From contig JBAQUQ010000374.1 of NCBI GenBank assembly GCA_049297615.1, positions 1 to 64,000 of the forward strand: a stretch of 64,000 nt of DNA, given 5' to 3'. This DNA is from JAEMQF01 sp049297615 (lineage in GTDB: Bacteria; Pseudomonadota; Gammaproteobacteria; Burkholderiales; Burkholderiaceae_C). Shown here one piece after another: positions 9,390 through 17,254 of this stretch. The notes beneath the pieces are model-generated. The model saw only the letters and a list, made by a program, of their open reading frames with translations. It ran no database searches and was not told where the DNA came from. Both the position numbers and the translations under genes were made by a program. The first letter of the stretch is position 1, and every line of letters starts with the position of its first letter.

Positions 9390-9908
9390 TCACTGTTGAG
9401 GCATGTTGGGTAGGTAGGCCGCTGTTGCCCGCGCCATGGCCGCCAATAACTGTTCGATTTCCGCTCGAATTGTCGTGCGCAGCCTATCCGAAACAGCAGA
9501 CCTGAACCGGGCGCGATCAAACGCTGTTCGCAGGCGGACCACCCAAATGCCTGGGGGGAAGCTCTGCGCGTGACGGGCGACACCATCTCTGATCTGCCGC
9601 TTGAGCAGCATTCGGGTCACCGCTCGACGCGCAAGGCGTTTTGGAACAACGACCCCCAGCCAGAGAGGCTCTCCGACCGGGCCTGGTAGACCGGTGCCAT
9701 TTACTTTATCCACAGAAACGGCTCGCTTTGGCTCGTTACCTGTTGATAAGTCATGCTCTTCAGAGTGAGCCCTTGCTCCCATATGCACCCACGGAGCGGC
9801 CTTTGTGCTATGCAAGGCGAAGTGGTGATTCACCACCGTGGGGGTCTGCGCAAGCGCCCTTTTGAAGTCGCTCGTGTGCCGCAAGCGGCCAACCCCGGTG
9901 CAGGCCAC
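9390..9908 (-). CDS. rnpA: Ribonuclease P protein component
   Basis: RnpA is the protein subunit of RNase P, which trims tRNA 5' leaders. The 172-aa frame starts at GTG with RLRHTSDFKRAL, followed after a long insertion (about residues 34-82) by the core LGVVVPKRLARRAVTRMLLK and a C-terminal helix. In the RNR motif the usual Asn is Met100 (TRMLLKRQIR). The insertion region resembles the lengthened linker of Comamonadaceae RnpA. A perfect DnaA box lies inside the coding sequence at 9706-9714. It is flanked by yidD and rpmH as expected. Confidence 0.88.
   Translation of the reverse strand: MACTGVGRLRHTSDFKRALAQTPTVVNHHFALHSTKAAPWVHMGARAHSEEHDLSTGNEPKRAVSVDKVNGTGLPGPVGEPLWLGVVVPKRLARRAVTRMLLKRQIRDGVARHAQSFPPGIWVVRLRTAFDRARFRSAVSDRLRTTIRAEIEQLLAAMARATAAYLPNMPQQ
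9706..9714 (+). promoter_or_regulatory. DnaA box inside rnpA
   Basis: The nine bases TTATCCACA match the DnaA-box consensus exactly. A one-mismatch box in the opposite orientation (TGTTGATAA) lies at 9741-9749. Both are within the insertion region of rnpA. Binding is inferred only from the match. Confidence 0.5.
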
Positions 9909-9947
9909 GAGAGGAATGTTTGAATTGCCGCCGACCCGAGGTCGCGG

Positions 9948-10082
9948 TCAAACGGAAAGGCGCTTGCGCCCTTTGGCCCGACGCGAGTTAATGACCGCGC
10001 GGCCGCCCCGGGTCTTCATGCGTGCGCGGAAGCCGTGGACGCGTGCTCGGCGGATTTTCGAAGCTTGGTAGGTGCGTTTCAT
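9948..10082 (-). CDS. rpmH: 50S ribosomal protein L34
   Basis: The minus strand reads MKRTYQASKIRRARVHGFR and continues through ARMKTRGGRAVINSRR to the end KRLSV, giving 44 aa. This is the complete L34 protein. It is highly basic, as expected for this large-subunit exit-tunnel protein, and is the first gene of the rpmH-rnpA-yidD-yidC-mnmE run. rnpA begins 39 bases downstream. The divergent gap to dnaA carries DnaA boxes, consistent with coordinated control of replication and ribosome genes. Confidence 0.97.
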   Translation of the reverse strand: MKRTYQASKIRRARVHGFRARMKTRGGRAVINSRRAKGRKRLSV

Positions 10083-10343
10083 GATCGGTGCGCCCCATTC
10101 GACGGGTAGTCTGTGTGGATTGCCTACTTACGGGCAAACAACCGACGGCACGCGCCTAGGTTGCAAGACACGTACGCGGAAAACCGGCGATTACAGCAGA
10201 ATCTCCCACTTGGGTCAACGCAAAGCCGAAATTGCTTGCTTGGAAGCGGCTTTCTGGTGCGACGGTTTGAACTGTGGATAACAGCGATTCATTTGCCGTT
10301 TGCGAAGTACAATCCGCGCTCTTAACGATGTGTTCTCCACAGT
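10083..10343. promoter_or_regulatory. rpmH-dnaA divergent control region with DnaA boxes
   Basis: This 261-base gap separates the leftward rpmH and rightward dnaA genes and must contain both promoters, although I cannot place confident -35/-10 boxes. A perfect DnaA box (TGTGGATAA, reverse orientation) lies at 10273-10281. A one-mismatch box, TTCTCCACA, lies at 10333-10341, three bases before the dnaA ATG. This suggests DnaA autoregulation, which is known in several bacteria but here is inferred from the sites alone. Confidence 0.65.
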
Positions 10344-11783
10344 ATGGCGGCTGACCTCTGGCAACGCGGCTGCGAGCGGCTCGCGGCGGAACTGCCTGAA
10401 CAACAGTTCAATACTTGGATCCGTCCGCTTCCGGCCGCCGACTTCACAGAACACGCCGATTCTGGCGCAGTAGTCACAGTGCGTGTTGCCAACCGGTTCA
10501 AGTTGGATTGGATCCGCAACCAGTACGCTGGTCGAATCGAAGCCGTATTGAGTGAACTCGCTGGTCGTCCGGTTCGGCTCAACATGACCCTGGTTCAGCG
10601 TGACGTTTCAGCTGCGTTGCCGATGGGTTGCGAAGCGTCAACTGGCGCAATCGCGCCACTTCGATCGGCACGCGATGTTGCCGCACCGGGTGCGGGCACG
10701 GTTTCAGGACCGCGAATTTCGCCTGTACCGAACGGTGCTGCGGCCGATGCTGTTTTGCACAACCGCACGAGACTCAACTCCAGCCTGACCTTCGAGACGT
10801 TGGTGCCTGGACGTGCGAATCAGATGGCGCGGACCGCAGCACTGCATGTCGCGGGTGCGCCTGGAGCGATGTACAACCCCTTGTTCGTCTATGGGGGAGT
10901 CGGTCTGGGCAAAACGCATCTCATTCACGCTGTTGGCAATGCCTTGCTTGCAGATCGACCTGACGCGCGCGTTCTCTACTTGCACGCCGAGCAGTTCATT
11001 ACTGACGTGGTCAAGAACTATCAGCGCAAGACCTTCGACGAACTTAAGGCCAAGTACCACTCGTTGGACCTGCTGTTGATTGACGATGTTCAGTTCTTCG
11101 CTGGCAAAGAGAGAACCCAGGAGGAATTTTTCAATGCTTTCGAGGCTTTGCTGGCAAAGCGTGCTCACATCATCATGACGAGTGATACCTATCCGAAGGG
11201 CTTGGTAGATATCGACGAACGGCTGACCTCTAGATTTGACGCCGGCTTGACTGTGGCGATAGAGCCACCCGAACTGGAAATGCGCGTAGCGATCCTTTTG
11301 CGCAAGGCAGAGCTCGAAGCCACGCCGATGCCCGAGGATGTAGCCTTTTTCGTGGCGAAGAATGTCCGGGCGAATGTGCGTGAACTAGAGGGTGCACTTC
11401 GCAAGATACTCGCTTACTCAAGATTCAGCCTCAAGGAGATAAATATACAGCTGGCACGTGATGCGCTAAAGGATTTGTTGTCGATTCAGAATCGTCAGAT
11501 TAGTCTCGAAAACATTCAAAAGACAGTCGCTGATTTCTACAAAATCAGAATAGCCGACATGTATAGCAAGAAGCGCCCAGCGAGCATCGCACGCCCACGC
11601 CAAATTGCCATGTATCTCGCCAAGGAGTTGACACAGAAGAGTTTGCCAGAGATCGGAGATTCGTTCGGTGGCCGCGATCACACAACGGTGCTACACGCTG
11701 TTCGCAAGATATCATCAGAGCGGCAGAAAAATACTGATTTGAATCAGCAACTTCATGTCCTCGAACAGACGCTGAAGGGCTGA
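10344..11783 (+). CDS. dnaA: Chromosomal replication initiator DnaA
   Basis: The AAA+ initiator of 479 aa. Domain I (residues 1-~85) includes the FNTWIRPL motif. A variable linker runs to ~140. The ATPase core has Walker A GGVGLGKTH at about 184-192 and Walker B LLLIDDVQFF. The C-terminal DNA-binding domain carries GDSFGGRDHTTVLHAVRKI, which contacts DnaA boxes. The start fits the family exactly. dnaN follows 230 bases downstream, separated by an AT-rich, box-containing spacer. Confidence 0.98.
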   Translation: MAADLWQRGCERLAAELPEQQFNTWIRPLPAADFTEHADSGAVVTVRVANRFKLDWIRNQYAGRIEAVLSELAGRPVRLNMTLVQRDVSAALPMGCEASTGAIAPLRSARDVAAPGAGTVSGPRISPVPNGAAADAVLHNRTRLNSSLTFETLVPGRANQMARTAALHVAGAPGAMYNPLFVYGGVGLGKTHLIHAVGNALLADRPDARVLYLHAEQFITDVVKNYQRKTFDELKAKYHSLDLLLIDDVQFFAGKERTQEEFFNAFEALLAKRAHIIMTSDTYPKGLVDIDERLTSRFDAGLTVAIEPPELEMRVAILLRKAELEATPMPEDVAFFVAKNVRANVRELEGALRKILAYSRFSLKEINIQLARDALKDLLSIQNRQISLENIQKTVADFYKIRIADMYSKKRPASIARPRQIAMYLAKELTQKSLPEIGDSFGGRDHTTVLHAVRKISSERQKNTDLNQQLHVLEQTLKG

Positions 11784-12013
11784 TATCTACTATATTTAGA
11801 GCGCCTTTAAATAGCTGTGCACAAGCCATTAGAAGTTTATCATTTGTCCACTGTTTCTACTCTCGGATAAAAGTTGTTCAACACCTGGCGATGTTGATGA
11901 TCGGGCCACACCACAGGCTTCGTCACAACTTAGGCGATTGATTTAATGGTAGAAATGGTACTTATCCACATTTTTTTCATGCTCTATCACTACGACCATC
12001 CTAAGAGGTTGAA
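11784..12013. other. Candidate replication origin (oriC) between dnaA and dnaN
   Basis: The spacer is distinctly AT-rich against its GC-rich surroundings and contains no gene. It holds a perfect DnaA box TTATCCACA at 11962-11970, followed by seven T, and weaker boxes at 11816-11824 (TGTGCACAA, two mismatches) and 11844-11852 (TTGTCCACT). An AT-rich stretch right after the dnaA stop could serve as unwinding element. The divergent gene orientation around this locus also supports an origin. A strand-composition (GC-skew) plot of the whole chromosome would be decisive. Confidence 0.65.
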
Positions 12014-13135
12014 ATGATTGTTCTAAAGGCCGCACAGGAAAAATTACTGCGGGCATTGCAGGCTGTTGCAGGGATTGTTGAGCGACGTCATACGCTACCT
12101 GTTCTAGCTAATGTTTTAATTAAGAAGGTAGGAAATTTGATAGAATTTACTGCAAGCGACTTGGAGGTTCAAATAAGAACCAGTGAAACATTCGAGGGTG
12201 ATAGTGGGGATTTTTCAACGACAGTTGGCGCACGAAAGTTAATTGACATTTTACGCTCCTTGCCGGAGGAGCAGATAGTATGTTTTTCGAGTTCGCAGAA
12301 CAAAGTAACCATGCAGGGTGGAAAAAGCCGGTTTATTCTGCAGACTTTACCGAGCGACGATTTTCCGCTTGTTCAAGAGGCATCTGATTTTGGTCCAGCG
12401 TTCACTGTACCGCAAGCGACCCTGAAGAGTCTGATCGGTCAGGTGCACTTTGCGATGGCTGTGCATGACATTCGGTACTATCTCAACGGGATATTGCTCG
12501 TTGCCGAGGGAAGGAAGCTGACTCTCGTGGCGACAGATGGCCACCGGCTCGCGCACGCGCAGGCACTGCTCGAGGTGGAGATTCCAAAGCAGGAAGTGAT
12601 TTTGCCGCGCAAGAGTGTGCTCGAGCTACAGCGGCTACTGCGCGACGATAAGGACGGAGAGCAGAAGCCAATTGAAATGCGGTTTGCGAGTAATCAGGCA
12701 AAGTTTGGGTTTAACGGGATTGACTTCGTGACGAAGCTGGTGGAAGGAAAGTTTCCAGACTACAACCGTGTCATCCCAAGGAATCACAAGAATCACTTCA
12801 GCATCGAGCGTGAGAAACTACTGGCAAGCCTGCAGCGTATAGCCATATTGACCAGCGAGAAGTTTAAGGGTGTACGTGCAAATGTGGAGCCAGGTCTGCT
12901 ACGAATTGCTGCAAGCAACGCGGATCAAGAAGAGGCGACGGAAGAAGTGGACATTGAGTATAAAGGTGAGAACATTGAGATAGGCTTTAATGTGACTTAT
13001 ATAATAGATGTGCTGACTAATATGAGCGACTGCAATACATTTACAGTTCAGCTTCATGACGGGAACTCGAGTGCACTGTTGACGGTAGCTGATGATCCAG
13101 GATTCAAGTACGTTGTAATGCCGATGAGAATTTAA
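12014..13135 (+). CDS. dnaN: DNA polymerase III beta subunit (sliding clamp)
   Basis: The dimeric sliding clamp that tethers Pol III to DNA; 373 aa with three repeated clamp folds. The N-terminus (MIVLKAAQEKLLRALQAVAG) and the C-terminal hydrophobic-pocket end YVVMPMRI are typical. A ribosome-binding stretch (AAGAGG) lies seven bases before the ATG. The first few hundred bases are markedly AT-rich: by hand count positions 12061-12180 are 48/120 G+C. It is followed 27 bases later by gyrB. Confidence 0.97.
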   Translation: MIVLKAAQEKLLRALQAVAGIVERRHTLPVLANVLIKKVGNLIEFTASDLEVQIRTSETFEGDSGDFSTTVGARKLIDILRSLPEEQIVCFSSSQNKVTMQGGKSRFILQTLPSDDFPLVQEASDFGPAFTVPQATLKSLIGQVHFAMAVHDIRYYLNGILLVAEGRKLTLVATDGHRLAHAQALLEVEIPKQEVILPRKSVLELQRLLRDDKDGEQKPIEMRFASNQAKFGFNGIDFVTKLVEGKFPDYNRVIPRNHKNHFSIEREKLLASLQRIAILTSEKFKGVRANVEPGLLRIAASNADQEEATEEVDIEYKGENIEIGFNVTYIIDVLTNMSDCNTFTVQLHDGNSSALLTVADDPGFKYVVMPMRI

Positions 13136-13162
13136 CCTTAAGTCGGAGACGAGAATCTATGA

Positions 13163-15727
13163 ATGACAGTATTATTCAATTACGGAATGACTGATTTAGG
13201 TAGTTCGAAAGACAGTACAGGCGGTTTGCCGGATGGCATTGGCGCTGCAGATACGAATGGTTCTGCATACGGCGAAGGGAGTATACAAATCCTTGAGGGT
13301 CTCGAAGCAGTACGCAAGCGGCCCGGCATGTATATCGGCGATACGTCAGATGGCACTGGTTTACATCACTTGGTTTTCGAAGTAGTCGACAACTCCATAG
13401 ATGAGGCGCTCGCAGGATATTGCGACGATATCGTGGTCACTATCCACTCTGATAATTCTGTCAGCATCATTGACAACGGGCGTGGTATTCCGACGGGCAT
13501 CAAGATGGATGACAAGCATGACCCAAAGCGTTCGGCGGCAGAAATAGCACTCACCGAACTGCATGCCGGAGGCAAGTTCAATCAGAACAGTTACAAGGTG
13601 TCGGGTGGGCTGCACGGAGTTGGTGTGAGTTGCGTGAATGGCTTGAGCAAGTGGTTGCGCCTGACCGTAAGACGCGAGGGAAATATTCATGCAATGGAGT
13701 TCAGACAGGGAATTCCGCAGGACCGAGTAGTCGCCCAGCGCGACGGGTTCGATGTGTCACCGATGAAGGTTGTTGGGTCCACCGAGAAGCGCGGTACGGA
13801 AGTGCATTTTTTGCCTGACGGTGAAATATTCTCGAATATCGATTTTCACTATGAAATCTTGTCGAAGCGCTTGCGTGAATTAAGCTTTTTGAACAATGGT
13901 GTGCGAATCCGTCTGCTTGACGAGCGCCAAAACAAGGAAGACACCTTCGCGTATTCGGGCGGGGTGAGAGGCTTTGTTGAGTTCATCAATGGAGGCAAGA
14001 AGGTCCTCCATCCGAACATCTTCTATTCAACCGGTGCGAAAAGTACGGATCAAGGGTCGAGCATTGCTTGCGAAGTTGCCATGCAGTGGAATGATGGGTA
14101 CTCAGAGAACGTCCTGTGCTTTACCAACAACATTCCGCAACGCGATGGTGGAACTCACCTTACCGGCTTGCGTGCTGCAATGACGCGAGTCATCAACAAG
14201 TACATCGAAGACAAAGAGTTGGCCAAGAAGGCCAAGGTGGAAATCGCAGGCGATGACCTGCGGGAAGGCCTTTGCTGTGTGCTTTCGGTTAAGGTGCCTG
14301 AGCCGAAGTTCTCGAGCCAGACCAAGGACAAACTCGTCAGCAGCGAAGTCCGCGGCCCGGTTGAAGATATCGTCAGCAAAGCGCTTTCAGACTATCTTCA
14401 GGAGAACCCAACCGACGCAAAGATCATCTGCGGGAAGATCGTTGACGCGGCGCGGGCACGTGAGGCGGCGCGCAAGGCGCGTGAAATGACGCGCCGCAAG
14501 GGTGTTCTTGACGGGATGGGGTTGCCCGGAAAGCTGGCGGACTGTCAGGAAAAGGATCCCGCAATGTGCGAGATCTACATTGTTGAAGGGGACTCGGCGG
14601 GGGGGTCTGCCAAGCAGGGCAGGGACCGCAAATTTCAAGCGATCCTTCCGCTGCGGGGAAAGATTCTCAATGTGGAAAAGGCACGCTACGAGAAACTACT
14701 GACTAGCAATGAGATTCTGACCCTCATCACTGCGCTTGGAACAGGAATCGGCTCGGGCATGGGTGGCGATGATTTCAACGCAGACAAGCTGCGCTACCAC
14801 CGCATCATCATCATGACCGATGCGGATGTCGACGGAGCCCACATCCGAACGCTCCTGCTGACGTTTTTGTTTCGCCAGATGCCCGAGTTAGTGGAACGCG
14901 GACATATCTATATCGCCCAGCCCCCGCTTTACAAGGTCAAGTTGGGAAAGGATGAGACTTATTTGAAGGACGGGCTTGAACTCGACGCGTATCTGTTGCG
15001 TGTCGCGCTAAAAGAAGCGCAGCTCGAAACGGGAGTTCCGGGTGCGCTGCCGCTTCAGGGTGAAACACTGGAAGGATTGGCTCGACTGTATGTAATGGCC
15101 AACAATGTGGTGCAACGACTGTCGAGTTGGATGGATGTCGAGGCCTTGCGTGCAATGGCGAATGGCTTGGAGTTGAATCTCGATGCGGTTGGCGCGGCTG
15201 ACGCGTCGGCGTCGGCGCTCATGGCGACACTACACGAAGCGGAAGTGATTGCCGAGTTCGATGGTCGCACCGATAAGTATGTATTGAAGATCAATCGAAT
15301 GCTGCATGGCAACGCAAAGAGCAGCGTGATCAATGCCGATTTCTTGCATGGCGCCGACTATGAGGCCTTGTGCACTGCAGGCAAGACGTTCAGGGGCCTT
15401 GTAAGCGGCAATGCTGTGGTGCGACGAGGTGAGGGGGACCGATTGAAGGAAGCGCGGGTCAACGATTTTCGTCAGGCGATGGCGTGGCTGCTCCAGCAGG
15501 CCGAGTCTGCTGTTGCTCGGCAGCGCTATAAGGGACTGGGCGAAATGAATCCGGCTCAACTATGGGAGACCACCATGGATCCCGCGGTTCGACGTCTGCT
15601 ACGCGTTCAGATCGACGATGCAATCGAGGCGGACCGCGTATTTACGATGTTGATGGGGGATGACGTGGAGCCTCGGCGCGACTTTATTGAAGCCAATGCG
15701 CTGCGTGTGGCAAACATCGACGTTTGA
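13163..15727 (+). CDS. gyrB: DNA gyrase subunit B
   Basis: The ATPase subunit of DNA gyrase. The frame gives 854 aa. The GHKL ATPase starts at YGEGSIQILEGLEAVRKRPG with the DNSIDEA motif. The TOPRIM domain has EGDSAGGSAKQGRDR and the Mg-binding MTDADVDGAHIR, and the C-terminus carries QRYKGLGEMNP. The N-terminal ~33 residues before YGEGS are non-conserved. ATG at 13163 is used, but ATG at 13187 is an in-frame alternative. An out-of-frame ATG at 13159 gives only a 12-codon reading. It closes the dnaA-dnaN-gyrB series. Confidence 0.96.
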   Translation: MTVLFNYGMTDLGSSKDSTGGLPDGIGAADTNGSAYGEGSIQILEGLEAVRKRPGMYIGDTSDGTGLHHLVFEVVDNSIDEALAGYCDDIVVTIHSDNSVSIIDNGRGIPTGIKMDDKHDPKRSAAEIALTELHAGGKFNQNSYKVSGGLHGVGVSCVNGLSKWLRLTVRREGNIHAMEFRQGIPQDRVVAQRDGFDVSPMKVVGSTEKRGTEVHFLPDGEIFSNIDFHYEILSKRLRELSFLNNGVRIRLLDERQNKEDTFAYSGGVRGFVEFINGGKKVLHPNIFYSTGAKSTDQGSSIACEVAMQWNDGYSENVLCFTNNIPQRDGGTHLTGLRAAMTRVINKYIEDKELAKKAKVEIAGDDLREGLCCVLSVKVPEPKFSSQTKDKLVSSEVRGPVEDIVSKALSDYLQENPTDAKIICGKIVDAARAREAARKAREMTRRKGVLDGMGLPGKLADCQEKDPAMCEIYIVEGDSAGGSAKQGRDRKFQAILPLRGKILNVEKARYEKLLTSNEILTLITALGTGIGSGMGGDDFNADKLRYHRIIIMTDADVDGAHIRTLLLTFLFRQMPELVERGHIYIAQPPLYKVKLGKDETYLKDGLELDAYLLRVALKEAQLETGVPGALPLQGETLEGLARLYVMANNVVQRLSSWMDVEALRAMANGLELNLDAVGAADASASALMATLHEAEVIAEFDGRTDKYVLKINRMLHGNAKSSVINADFLHGADYEALCTAGKTFRGLVSGNAVVRRGEGDRLKEARVNDFRQAMAWLLQQAESAVARQRYKGLGEMNPAQLWETTMDPAVRRLLRVQIDDAIEADRVFTMLMGDDVEPRRDFIEANALRVANIDV

Positions 15728-15774
15728 CGTCGCTTTGAGCGAAGCGTCAAGGCGTGATTGGCCGCAGCGCGGCG

Positions 15775-15816
15775 AAAAAAGAGGTACGGCAGTAAAACGT
15801 TGCCGCTTTACCGCCG
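15775..15816 (-). terminator. Probable terminator after the repeat-protein gene
   Basis: Read on the minus strand, a 10-bp stem (15807-15816 with 15787-15796, one G-T pair) is followed within about six bases by a run of six T (15775-15780). This fits a rho-independent terminator for the gene ending at 15879. It lies 48 bases past the gyrB stop, in the convergent gap. Confidence 0.55.
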
Positions 15817-15878
15817 CCGCTGGTGCTGGGCCGCAACGCGCACAGCATTGAGCAACGCGTCCGGCACTGAAAGGTGAA

Positions 15879-16256
15879 CTACTTTGTAGCTTCGCCTTTG
15901 GGAATGGCGCCGGCCTTAACTGCAGCCGCAGTCTCGGCCTTGCGCTTGGCACGCGCTGCATCCCTTTCTTCTTTCGTCATCGTGGTCCTGGCCGCTGGCT
16001 TAGGGGCCGAAGTTTCGCCCTTGGCTATAGCACCGGCCTTGGTGGCGGCCGCGGTATCGGCTTTCACGTCCGCCCGTGCCTTCGTTGATTTGGCAGCGGC
16101 TTGAGGTGCATTGGCCTCGCCTTTGGGAATGGCGCCGGCCTTTACAGCCGAAGCTGTGTCGGCTTTGACGTCGGCCCGGGTCTTGTCTTGTGCGAAGGCG
16201 GACAGGGCCAGGGACTGGGATGCAACCAAAACGGCTGCCAGAGCGAGTTTCTTCAT
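15879..16256 (-). CDS. Secreted Ala/Lys-rich protein with three internal repeats
   Basis: A 125-aa protein with a clear signal peptide: MKKLALAAVLVASQSLALSA, with likely cleavage after AFA at residue 22. The mature part is almost entirely built of three degenerate ~22-residue copies of a motif like KADTAAAVKAGAIPKGE (about residues 26-47, 60-81 and 101-122), joined by Ala/Lys/Pro linkers. No Cys and few aromatic residues are present. I do not recognise an enzymatic domain. Similar small secreted Ala/Lys-rich proteins occur in Burkholderiales and are sometimes labelled TolA-like, without evidence. A good ribosome site (AGGAGA) precedes the ATG at 16256; the frame upstream of it is not supported. 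Confidence 0.75.
   Translation of the reverse strand: MKKLALAAVLVASQSLALSAFAQDKTRADVKADTASAVKAGAIPKGEANAPQAAAKSTKARADVKADTAAATKAGAIAKGETSAPKPAARTTMTKEERDAARAKRKAETAAAVKAGAIPKGEATK
15892..15917. repeat. Direct repeat, copy 1, inside repeat protein
   Basis: A 26-base stretch identical to 16117-16142. It encodes the repeated AGAIPKGE segment of the third protein repeat. Near-identity at nucleotide level suggests recent duplication or gene conversion within the gene. Confidence 0.85.
16117..16142. repeat. Direct repeat, copy 2, inside repeat protein
   Basis: Identical over 26 bases to 15892-15917. It encodes the same segment in the first protein repeat. The middle repeat near 16018-16040 is diverged (AIAKGE). 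Confidence 0.85.
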
Positions 16257-16509
16257 CGAAGGTCTCCTGCGATATTGCTGATGGGGAAAGTTGCAAAAGG
16301 CGCTTGAAAAAAAGAGCCTTTCTGCGCCGGACGACAGTTTAGCGTTGCCGCCGCCCGAAGCAAAGGCTGGACCTACAGCTTTAGCAGTTTCGAGATTCAG
16401 ATTCTCTTCGCCGCCACAGTGTGAGCACGCGCCATTCAACGGACTGGTCTTCAACGTGCCCCGCCTGTTGCCCGTTGACAAGGAGCGAGGCGGTCCCAGC
16501 CGGAAGGGA

Positions 16510-17052
16510 CTAGCGAGTCGGCTTTAGTGTTGACCAGTCGCGGACCGCAGCCAGTGTGTTTTCGACATGCTTGGTCGGATTGAGGCTCAGGTAGGTGTAG
16601 AGGATTGAACCGTTCGGGGCGATGACATACGAAACTCGAGTCGCAAAGTCTGGCAGGGACTGCATGACTGCATCGTAGGATTTCATGATGGCCCTCGATG
16701 CATCGGAGGCGACGGGAAATTTTCCTTGGCACACTTGCACAGAGAACTTGCTCAACGTAGCGAGATCGTCCCCGGAGACCCCGATGATGGTCGCGCCGAG
16801 GGCCCGGAATTTTGGCAATGCCTGCGCAAACTGTTGGGCTTCGATTGAGCAACCCTCAGTGAATGCGGCGGGGAAAAAGTACAACACCACCGGGCCTTTG
16901 CCCAGAGACTCTGCAAGGGAGTACCTGTACGTCCTTCCGGCGAGGGCCGCGTCAGTCGTGAAGTCCGGCGCTTTCTCGCCAACGTCGAGTGCCGCAAGCA
17001 CTTGCGTTGCACAAATTGCTTGGGTCAAAAGTATCCCGATCAGTCTGTGCAT
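16510..17052 (-). CDS. Secreted peroxiredoxin of the AhpC/TSA (PrxQ/Bcp-like) family
   Basis: A thiol peroxidase that likely removes peroxides outside the cytoplasm. The ATG at 17052 begins a signal-peptide-like segment (MHRLIGILLTQAICATQVLA), giving 180 aa. The peroxidatic motif PxxxTxxC is present as PAAFTEGC with Pro61, Thr65 and Cys68. The resolving Cys five residues later found in E. coli Bcp is absent; another Cys occurs in SVQVCQGKF. It may be a 1-Cys enzyme or use a distant Cys. It stands alone between the spoVR operon and the repeat-protein gene, on the same strand. Confidence 0.82.
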   Translation of the reverse strand: MHRLIGILLTQAICATQVLAALDVGEKAPDFTTDAALAGRTYRYSLAESLGKGPVVLYFFPAAFTEGCSIEAQQFAQALPKFRALGATIIGVSGDDLATLSKFSVQVCQGKFPVASDASRAIMKSYDAVMQSLPDFATRVSYVIAPNGSILYTYLSLNPTKHVENTLAAVRDWSTLKPTR

Positions 17053-17254
17053 TGCCCGCTCCAATAGATTTCGATTTCGTTGTAAGTTTGCCACAGCCGG
17101 GCGCGCATTCTAGGCTGGGTAGGGTCTTTTTGCGCTTCTCGACCGGCAAGACATGGCTGATGGGCTGCCGTTGGCGCGTGGCGCAACCACACGCAAATCA
17201 TGCTGGCCGACGCAGGCGAAACGATGTCTGCGTCAGCTTGCCGAGGGAACCGGT

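Noticed and set aside
13159..13194. Out-of-frame ATG just before gyrB
   Set aside because: It gives only about 12 codons before a stop; it has no leader-peptide features and is most likely chance, though it may affect gyrB initiation slightly.
16257..16481. N-terminal extension of the repeat protein
   Set aside because: The ATG at 16256 has a good ribosome site and a textbook signal peptide; the extension would bury it.
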